Shown in pieces: positions 25,491 through 34,300 of a DNA stretch of 64,000 nucleotides. The position numbers and the translations under genes are program-made. Source of the DNA: Collinsella aerofaciens ATCC 25986 (GTDB taxonomy: Bacteria; Actinomycetota; Coriobacteriia; Coriobacteriales; Coriobacteriaceae); the NCBI RefSeq assembly GCF_010509075.1, contig NZ_CP048433.1, forward strand, positions 1,798,001 through 1,862,000. The letters are read 5' to 3'. Under the pieces are notes generated by a model. That model worked only from the letters and a program-made list of their open reading frames with translations. It was not told the DNA's origin and ran no database searches. The number at the start of each line of letters is the position of its first letter. Position 1 is the first letter of the stretch.

Positions 25491-26206
25491 TGCAGAAGGC
25501 TATCTATACCACCGTCGGGATCGACGAGCTCCTGTCGCATGTCCAGGCGCTCAAGGGCGTCGGCGCGCGCTTTGTGCAAATGCACGCCGAGCGCAACGTC
25601 GACGACGGCACGTATCGCCTGGTCTATACGTTTATCAACGTTCGTGCTGCACAGGAGCAGATCGCTCAGGATGGTAGCTATGCGATCGAGAACCTGGTGG
25701 TCGAGGGCATCGACCAGTACCAGGAGATTCCGTCCATCAGCTCGTACTATCCGGCGGTGTTCCCGTTTGAGAACGAGGCACACGATCTGTTTGGGCTTGC
25801 CATCACCGACATGCAGATCGACTTTAAGGGCTTTTTCTACCAGGTCTCAACGGCCGAGCCCATGAGCGTTATCACGCCCGAGGTGAAGGCCGCGCGCGAG
25901 AAGGCCATGAAGGTCCGTGCCGCCGCAGAGGCTAAGGCGCGCAAGGCTGCGGCCGAGAAGGCCGCTGCCGCTGCTGCTGCGGGGGAGGGCGCCGCGGGTG
26001 CCGGCGATGCTGCGAACGCTGTTGCCGCCCAGCCCGCTGCGGCTACCGGCTCCGATGCTCAGCATGACGATGCCGCTGCCAAGGCCGCGCTCAAGGCTGC
26101 CGAGATGGAGGCAAAGCTCGCCGCCATGGATCCCGAGAAAGCGGCCAAGGTCCGCGCGGCGCTTGCTGCCAAGGCCGCCCGCGACAAGCAGAAAAAGGAG
26201 GCGTAA
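25490..26206 (+). CDS. echD: Ech hydrogenase subunit EchD (NuoC-like) with Ala/Lys-rich tail
   Basis: 238 residues. The NuoC/30-kDa-like domain is at about 1-120, with YYPAVFPFENEAHDLFGLAI resembling the conserved PxxxxxExExxDxFG strip. About 110 residues of Ala/Lys/Glu-rich sequence follow (AEAKARKAAAEKAAAAAAAG, AALKAAEMEAKLAAMDPEKA), likely helical or coiled coil and absent from compact EchD proteins. It starts at the TAATG overlap with echC. Confidence 0.88.
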   Translation: MQKAIYTTVGIDELLSHVQALKGVGARFVQMHAERNVDDGTYRLVYTFINVRAAQEQIAQDGSYAIENLVVEGIDQYQEIPSISSYYPAVFPFENEAHDLFGLAITDMQIDFKGFFYQVSTAEPMSVITPEVKAAREKAMKVRAAAEAKARKAAAEKAAAAAAAGEGAAGAGDAANAVAAQPAAATGSDAQHDDAAAKAALKAAEMEAKLAAMDPEKAAKVRAALAAKAARDKQKKEA

Positions 26207-26211
26207 GGTCC

Positions 26212-27300
26212 ATGGCACATCGCTCCGTTATTCCGTTTGGCCCGCAACACCCGGTGCTGCCCGAGCCGCTTCATCTGGACCTGGTGATCGAGGACGACCG
26301 CGTCATCGAGGCAATTCCGCAGATCGGCTTTGTGCACCGCGGGCTCGAGAAGCTAACCGAAAGGCGCGACATGCATCAGTTTGGCTACATCGCCGAGCGC
26401 ATCTGCGGCATCTGCGCCGTGGGCCACAGCTACGGCTATGCCAGCGCCTGCGAGCGCATGCTCGACATCGAGGTGCCCGGCCGCGCGCAGTATATCCGCA
26501 CCATTTTGCACGAGCTTTCGCGCATTCACTCGCATCTGCTGTGGCTGGGCCTGCTCGCCGATGCCTTTGGCTTTGAGGCGCTGTTCTATCGTTCGTGGAC
26601 CCTGCGCGAGCAGATTCTCAAGATCTTTGAGAGCACGTGCGGCGGCCGCGTGATTTTGTCAATCAACGAGATCGGCGGCCTTAAGCACGACATTGAGGAC
26701 TCCGAGCTGGCGGGGATTGTCCAGACGCTTGACGCCATGCGCCCCGACTACGAGGCCCTGGTGCATACGTTTTTGGACGACAATAGCTGCGGCGAGCGCC
26801 TGCATGGCGTGGGCGTGATCAGCAAGAAGGATGCGCTGGAGCTTTCGATGGTCGGCCCGTTTGGCCGCGCTTCGGGCGTGGACTACGACGCGCGCATGTT
26901 CGGTGACGGCGCCTATGCGGATCTGGCTGCGTTTGAGCCCATCGTTGCCACCGACGGCGACTGCTATGCCCGCTGTCAGGTGCGTTGTGCCGAGGTCACG
27001 CAGGCCATGGACATCATCAGGGAGCTTGTGGGCAAGATTCCGCACGACGGTATCGGCGGGCGTACCAAGCTTACGCCGGCTGACGGCGCGCGCGGCGAGG
27101 TTGTGATTGAGCAGCCGCGTGGCGAGGCGTATTACTATGTGCGCGGCAACGGCACCAAGAACCTGGACCGTTTCCGCGTGCGCACTCCGACGTCGCAAAA
27201 CCTGGCGGGTCTGACGCATGCGCTGCAGGGCGTGCTCCTTGCCAACGTGCCCATGATTATCCTGACCATCGACCCCTGCATTAGCTGCACGGAAAGGTAG
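26212..27300 (+). CDS. echE: Ech [NiFe] hydrogenase large subunit EchE
   Basis: 362 residues. The nickel-binding L1 motif is ERICGICAVGHSYGYA, and the L2 motif DPCISC is at the C-terminus; all four cysteine ligands are present. It is therefore a real hydrogenase rather than a NuoD homologue. The protein ends only three residues after the last ligand cysteine (TER), so there is no C-terminal peptide for a maturation protease to remove. GGAGGCGTAAGGTCC precedes ATG26212. No hyp maturation genes are in the window. Confidence 0.95.
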   Translation: MAHRSVIPFGPQHPVLPEPLHLDLVIEDDRVIEAIPQIGFVHRGLEKLTERRDMHQFGYIAERICGICAVGHSYGYASACERMLDIEVPGRAQYIRTILHELSRIHSHLLWLGLLADAFGFEALFYRSWTLREQILKIFESTCGGRVILSINEIGGLKHDIEDSELAGIVQTLDAMRPDYEALVHTFLDDNSCGERLHGVGVISKKDALELSMVGPFGRASGVDYDARMFGDGAYADLAAFEPIVATDGDCYARCQVRCAEVTQAMDIIRELVGKIPHDGIGGRTKLTPADGARGEVVIEQPRGEAYYYVRGNGTKNLDRFRVRTPTSQNLAGLTHALQGVLLANVPMIILTIDPCISCTER

Positions 27301-27307
27301 GCGCGGC

Positions 27308-27649
27308 ATGAGTTTACTGACATTTGCCAAGACGGCCTTGGGTTCTATGGTCAAGCAGCCGGTAACGGTGTGCTATCCGCAGGAGAAGCTGGCGGCGCCC
27401 GAGCGCTTGCGCGGGCATATCGTCAATGACATGGACGTGTGCATCTGCTGCGGCATGTGCGCGCGGCGTTGCCCGGCGGGTGCGCTCGCGGTCGATCGCA
27501 AGGGCGGTACCTGGTCGATCGACCCGTATGCCTGCGTGGTATGCGGCGAGTGCATCGAGAGCTGCCCCAAGCACTGCCTGACTATGGATACCGCCCGCAC
27601 TCCGGTCGCAGCGGACAAGACTCCCACGGTAGAAACCAAGCTGGAATAG
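27308..27649 (+). CDS. echF: Ech hydrogenase ferredoxin-like subunit EchF
   Basis: 113 residues with two [4Fe-4S] motifs: CICCGMCARRCPAGAL and CVVCGECIESCPKHCL. It takes electrons from ferredoxin into the complex. It is the last gene of the operon, 7 bp after echE. The gene order AB-C-D-E-F is that of Ech operons. Confidence 0.93.
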   Translation: MSLLTFAKTALGSMVKQPVTVCYPQEKLAAPERLRGHIVNDMDVCICCGMCARRCPAGALAVDRKGGTWSIDPYACVVCGECIESCPKHCLTMDTARTPVAADKTPTVETKLE

Positions 27650-27659
27650 CACTGGAATA

Positions 27660-27693
27660 GGGGCCGGTGGGGCAAAATTGCCCCACCGGCCCC
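27660..27693 (+). terminator. Strong perfect hairpin closing the ech operon
   Basis: GGGGCCGGTGGGGCAA pairs fully with TTGCCCCACCGGCCCC around a 2-nt centre. No T run, so termination may be of another type or the hairpin may protect the mRNA end. Confidence 0.7.
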
Positions 27694-27725
27694 GCGCGTG
27701 AACGTGCGGCTAAGCCTCCGCGAAC

Positions 27726-27877
27726 AAAACTATGCCGGTTTACTACGATAAATCGCCTACCCTCAACCACGCCGCATTTGGCAAAACAAAAACCGCAGGT
27801 AGACGGCTTGCAGTTTTGTGAAAAAGTCGCGCGTGATCGGCGACCTCGTTTTTATCGTAGTAAACCGGCATAGTTTT
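27726..27877. repeat. ~150-bp structured repeat, copy R1
   Basis: The 27-bp end AAAACTATGCCGGTTTACTA... (27726-27752) is perfectly inverted at 27851-27877. Inside are ACCCTCAACCA and AAAACCGCAGG-type segments shared with R2-R4. A GATCTCCC...GGATCATTTT motif follows at 27907-27939. Confidence 0.85.
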
Positions 27878-27983
27878 GAAATGGCACCATATCCGTAACG
27901 GCCCTTGATCTCCCGTGGACAGAGGGAAACGGATCATTTTGGCCTTGCGAGGGCTGCCACGTGGCCCGTCTGCCACGAAATGC

Positions 27984-28119
27984 GCCCATCTACTACGTTT
28001 AGGCTGCCACCCTCAACCATGGCGAACGACGCAAAAACAAAACCGCAGGTAGAACGCCTGCGGTTTTTCATGAAACGCGGTTATGGTCAGGGGTATCGGG
28101 TCAAACGTAGTAGATGGGC
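27984..28119. repeat. ~150-bp structured repeat, copy R2
   Basis: Outer arms GCCCATCTACTACGTTT / AAACGTAGTAGATGGGC. The middle arms ACCCTCAACCAT / ATGGTCAGGGGT and the inner hairpin AAAACCGCAGG / CCTGCGGTTTT are nested within. TGATCC...GGATCATTTTT follows at 28144-28180, like an intrinsic terminator. Confidence 0.85.
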
Positions 28120-28225
28120 CAGTTTTGAGGCGAGCACCACCAATTGATCCCCCGGGGACGGAAGAAAGCGGATCATTTTTGCCTGATGGCTCCGAGTCGC
28201 ACCCGTTTTCCTGCGAAAATGCCGT

Positions 28226-28339
28226 GTCTCAACTTTGGTGAGACATTTGTCTCACGCCCAAAACGGAATCTGGAACATGTGTCACCTGCCCAAATTGTGT
28301 CTCATTTCGTAACTTTAGGCTGTTGCAAGGTCTGAGACC
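28226..28339 (+). promoter_or_regulatory. Cluster of GTCTCA/TGAGAC motifs upstream of the adhesin gene
   Basis: GTCTCA at 28226-28231, 28249-28254 and 28299-28304, and TGAGAC at 28239-28244 and 28333-28338; the first pair forms an inverted repeat. Five copies in ~115 bp before the start codon suggest a regulator-binding region. No known regulator is assigned. Confidence 0.45.
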
Positions 28340-28356
28340 GCGAGAAGGGAGACGCG

Positions 28357-31300
28357 ATGAGTAAGTACACGAGGGGTCTCTTGGCGGTGATACTTGCCGT
28401 AGTGCTTGTGTTGCCGGCTGCAGCATTTGCCATGCTGCCCGAGGCCAACGCCAGGTCCAGCACCGGAATGGACGGACCGACAATGACCGGAAAGGTCGTC
28501 GACCCCGACACCAGCAACTACTGGAAGTTCTGGGCCGGCGGCTATAACGGAAAGGAAGTAACAACTCAAAACGTCGGCCGAATCTGGACCGACAAGACGG
28601 TCAAGGCAGTCGAGAGCGGGGATTCGGATTTCCTGACCACGCTGTCTGCCATCTCTTCGACATCCGATACGACGATTTCCGGCAAGCCGCTCGACATCGT
28701 GATGGTGCTGGATGCTTCTGGCTCGATGGACGACCCTATGGGCACGGGCGACAACACAAAGCGCATCGATGCGCTAAAGACGGCCGCCAATACCTTTATT
28801 GACGCCATCGCCGCGCAAAACCAAAGCATTACAGATGCGTCCAAGCAGCATCGGGTTGCCATCGTAAAGTTTGCGGGCAAGAAGAAGACTGATAAGGTCG
28901 GCAACGACACTTATCGTGATGGACGGTACACCTACAACTACTCGCAGACCATGAAGAACCTGACGTCCTGCAAGGGCAAGGATGCGGATAGCCTCAAGGA
29001 CACGGTTGGCAACATCAATCCTGCCGGTTCCACGCAAGCCGACTATGGTCTGGAGCTGGCCGAGAACATTACTATTAATTCTGGTCGTGCAGATGCCAAG
29101 AAGATTGTTGTGTTCTTTACCGATGGCTCACCTACGAGTTCAAGTGGATTCCAGGCAAGTGTTGCCGATAGCGCCATCGCTAGCGCCAAGAGCCTCAAAG
29201 CTAATGGTGCCGACATTTATACTATTGGCATCTTTAGCGGAGCAAATCCCAGCGCCGACCCCACAGCTGAAGGCACGAGCAAAGTGAACAAGTTCATGCA
29301 TGCTGTGTCGAGCAACTATCCTGGTGCCACGTCAAGCATCTCTTTCTGGGGCGAGTGGGTCATCGACTATGGCACGCGTGCGGAAAACTCCGACTACTAC
29401 AAGTCGGCAACCAGCGCCTCTGAGCTCGAGAAAATCTTCGAAGAGATCTCGGGAAGCATTATCCAAACTGGTTACCCGACAGAAGTTCACAGCGGTTATG
29501 GCGAGCATAAGTCCGGCTACATCACGTTTACCGATGAGCTGGGCGACTTTATGCAGGTCGACAACTTTACGTCCGTCGTGTATGGCGGCGAGACGTTTGA
29601 AAAACCGTCAAAGAAGCCCGAGGGTAACGTCGACACCTACACATTTTCTGGTGCCGCTGCGAACCTGGTCATCACCGTTCAGCATGCCGAAGAGGGCAAG
29701 CCCCAGAACGGCGATATCGTGACGGTCAAGATCCCCGCGTCGCTGATTCCGCTGCGCCACTTTAAGATCACCGATGGTGTTCTTACGGTCGACAATACTG
29801 AGCCCATCCAGGTGAACTACACCTCGAGCGTTAAGAAAGAAGCGCTCGATAACCTCTTTACGCCCAAGAACGTAAAGGGGCTCGAGGACTACATCAAGAG
29901 CAATACGACCACCGCGGAGAACGGTTCCAAGACCGTTAACTTCTACACGAACAAGTGGAACGCTGGCGCGCTGGGCGATACGATCGCGAACTTTGAGCCT
30001 GCCGACACCAACCGCTATTACTATTTCCAGAAGCAGACCCCCATTTACACGGATAAGAACTGCACGACGCCTGCAACGGGTTCGCTGCCTGTCGGCAGCA
30101 AGTATTACTACAAGGATGAGTTTGAGGCGCTGGGCGCAGACGGAAAGGCCGAATCCCGTACTGCTGTTATTGAGTTTGCCGGTGAAGACGCTGCGAACTT
30201 TGAGGGCGCCGTCGTGCGCGACGCGAGTGGAAACCTGTCGTTTAGCAAGGGGACCGCACGTCTGGCCTTTATTGATGAGCTCCACACCACCAAGGAGAGC
30301 GTGGGCGGTAACCTCACCGGCACCGTGACCGACGTGCTCAACCCCAAGTGGAACAACAACGCCACGGAGGTTGACGTTCACCTGGGTAACAACGGCAAGA
30401 TTAGCTTTGCGTACAACATGACGCCGGCGACGGTGGATACCAAGGCAGACTTTGGCCTGACCAAGGTGCTCGTGGGCCGCGACTGGACGGATGAGGACAA
30501 GTTTGAGTTTAGGCTGACGTCCGAGGGCAACGCCCCGATGCCCGAGTCCGCGACTGCGCCCGTGGCTGTGTCCGTGACCAATGCTGACCTGGACAAGGGC
30601 AAGGCTGCCATTAACTTCGGCACGATCGAATACACCGAACCCGGTACGTATGTCTACAAGGTTATCGAGACGAACGCCGGGACCACGGTCGACGGCATCG
30701 CCTACAGCAAGAATGTTGCGGAAATCACCGTGACGGTGACGCCCAACAAGAAAGGTGAGCTCAGCGCTGAGGTGAAGGTGACCTCGGGCAAGGTCATGTT
30801 CGAAAACGCTTACGCTACGAATCCTGTTGAGTCCAGCGTTACCGACAAGATTGACGTAACCAAGGTCCTGACCGGGCGCGACCTTACAGCCGGCGAGTTC
30901 AGCTTTGAGCTGCGCGAGGTTAAGGGCGAGGACTCCGAGCTTATCGAGACCGTTGAGAACGCTGCCGACGGTAAGGTGACGTTCAGCCCCATTGAGTACA
31001 CCGAGATCGGCCAGCACACCTACACGCTGCATGAAGTTAAGGGCAACGCCGGTGGTATTGACTACGACAACACGGTTTACACCATCGTGACGACCATCAG
31101 CGATAACAGCAAGGGCCAGCTGGTGGCTACGCACGAGCTGAAGGGCGACGAGGACGTCAAGAGTATCGAGTTCAAGAACGCTTACAATCTGACTCCCAAG
31201 CGCTTCAGCGTCACCGATAAGATCACCGCGACCAAGGTCCTGGACGGCCGCGACCTCAAGGACGGCGAGTTCAACTTCGAGCTCGTCGAGGGCGACGATG

Positions 31301-34300
31301 TTGTCGCCACCGGCACCAATGACGCCGAGGGCAACATCACGATGAGTGCCATCGAGTACACCGCGGCCGGCGAGCACACCTACACGTTGCGCGAGGTCAA
31401 CGGCGGAACCGCCAGCAACGGTATATCTTACGACGGCAAGACCTATACCATCGTGACCACCATCACCGATAACAGCGACGGCACCCTCAAGGCCGAGCAT
31501 GTCCTGAAGGACGCCAAGGTTGCCGAGTTCAAGAACGCCTACAACCTGACGCCTACGGACTCCAGCGTCACCGACCGGATCAAGGCGAGCAAGTCCCTGA
31601 CCGGGCGCGACCTCAAGGAAGGCGAGTTCTCCTTCGAGCTCGTCGAGGGCGACAAGGTCGTCGCCACCGGCAAGAACGCCGCTGACGGCACGGTTGTCAT
31701 GGACAAAATCACTTACGACAAGCCCGGCAAGCACACCTACACGCTGCGCGAGGTCAGGGGCAACGTCGGTGGTATCACCTACGATGCCGCGACCTACACC
31801 ATCGAGACCGTCGTCAAGGACAACGGCGACGGCACGCTCGGTGTAGAGCACAAGCTGAAGGGCGCCGACGAGGCGAAGTTCACCAACTCCTACAAGCCTG
31901 GCTCCAAGGACTCCAGCGTCACCGACCTGATCAAGGCGACCAAGTCACTGACCGGGCGCGACCTCAGGGCTGGCGAGTTCCGTTTCGAGCTCGTGGAGGG
32001 CAATAGCGTGGTCGCCACCGGCACCAACAATGCTGACGGCAAGATCGTGATGGATTCCGTCACCTACACCGCGGCTGGCGAGCACACTTACACGCTGCGC
32101 GAGACCAAGGCCGGCACCACCGAAAACGGCATTACTTACAGCACCGCTGAGTACACCATCGTGACCATCGTCAAGGACAACGGAGACGGCACCCTCAGCG
32201 TGGAGCACAAGCTGCAGAACGACGAGAAGGCGACCTTTGAGAACGCCTATAACGTGACGCCCAAGGATTCCAGCGTTACCGACAAGATCAAGGCGACCAA
32301 GTACCTGACCGGGCGCGACATGACTGAGGGCGAGTTCTCCTTCGAGCTCGTCGAGGGCAACGAGGTTGTCGCTAGGGGCACCAACGCTACCGACGGCAAG
32401 ATTACGATGAGCGAGATCACCTACAACGAGCCCGGCAAGCACACCTACACGCTGCGCGAGGTCCCGGGCGACGCCGGCAACGGCATCACCTACGATGGCA
32501 AGACCTACACCATCGAGACGACCATCACCGACAAGGGCGACGGCACGCTCGAGGCGAAGCATGTCCTGAAGGGCGACGACGAGGCGAAGTTCAGCAACAG
32601 CTACAAGCCGAATCCTGGTGAGTTCAGCGTCACCGACCAGATCACCGCGACCAAGGTTCTGGACGGCCGCGAGCTTGCTGCCGGCGAGTTCTCCTTCGAG
32701 CTCGTCGAGGGTAACGATGTCGTCGCCACCGGCACCAACGCTGCCGACGGCAAGATCACGATGAGCGCCGTGAAGTACACCGAGGCTGGCGAGCACACTT
32801 ACACGCTGCGCGAGGTCAACGGCGGAACCACCAGCAAGGGCATCACTTACAGCACCGCCGAATACACCATCGAGACCACCATTACCGACAACGGCGACGG
32901 CACGCTCGAGGCGAAGCATGTCCTGAAGGGCGACGAACCCGCCGAGTTCAAGAATACCTACAGTGTGATCCCGCTCGATGCAGAGCTCGACTTTGACCTG
33001 AGCAAGGCCATTGACGGCCGCGACTGGACGGATGCGGACAAGTTCAGCTTTACCATCACTGCCGCCGAGGGCACCCCGCTGCCCGATCCCGCAACCGTAA
33101 CCGTGGGCACGCACGACGCGAAGGACGGTATCGCCGCCATCAAGTTCGGCAAGATCCGCTACACGGCTGCCGGAACCTATAAGTACGAGATCCGCGAGAA
33201 CGCGGGCAACGCGGCCGGCATGACGTATGACGAGCACGCCGCGACCGCCGAGGTGACCGTGACTGAGGACGGCGAGGGCAAGCTGATCGCCAATGTCACC
33301 AAGAAGGAAAACGGACGCTTCACCAACACGTACCGCACTGAGCTTAACTACACCGCGGCCGGCGGCCTCAAGCTCAGCAAGAGCCTCTCCGGACGTCCCA
33401 TGACTGAGGGTCAGTTCACCTTTACCGTGACGCCCGCCGAAGAGGCTTCGGCCAACGCGCTTGGCCTGCTGCCCGGAGCCAACAACTTCAAGTCCCCTGC
33501 AACGGCAGAGGCGACGGTCGGTCTGATTGACATTCTGGCTGGCCATGAGGTCAAGTTTACGCAGGCCGACGCCGGCAAGACCTTCACGTACACCGTAGCC
33601 GAGAAGAATGACGGCAAGCCCGGTTACACCTACGACGACGCCGTGCGTACCGTGACGATCGCAGTCGCCGATGACGGTGCCGGTACGCTTACCGCCACGA
33701 CGACCGTCTCCGGCGGTCCCGAGGGTATGCATACGACGGTCCACAAGAGCGGTGAGAACAAGGTCGAGAGTGCCCTGGTCCCGTTCCGCAATAGCTACAG
33801 CGCTACGACCGACACGCATGGTGGCACCGTCGCTCAGGTCGTCGCCACCAAGACCCTGGCCGGTCGTCCGATGGTCGACGGCGAGTTCTACTTTGGTATC
33901 GCCTATGCAGGTGAGACAGAAGCCATCGATGGCATGTGCGTTACCAACCTTAACGGCCAGGTGAGTTTTGGCACGCTGCATTACACCACTGAGATGCTCG
34001 CCGATCTGGTAAACGCCGGCCGCGCCATCCGCACCGACACGGATGCCAAGCTTGCGTGGACCATCAACTACACGGCTTTCGAGTACACATCCCCGCTCGC
34101 GGCCAAGGGCATCACGGCCGCAACGCCGAGCTTTAGCTTTAAGGTTATCGTCGTCGACAACGGTGACGGTACCCTGACGGCGACGCCCGTCTATGACGGC
34201 GTCGAGCCCCTGTTCGAAAACGTCTACGGCGCCGAGGCCGTGGATGCCGCACTCACCGGCACCAAGAAGCTCCAGGCTGCCGAGGGTCTGACCCCGGCTG

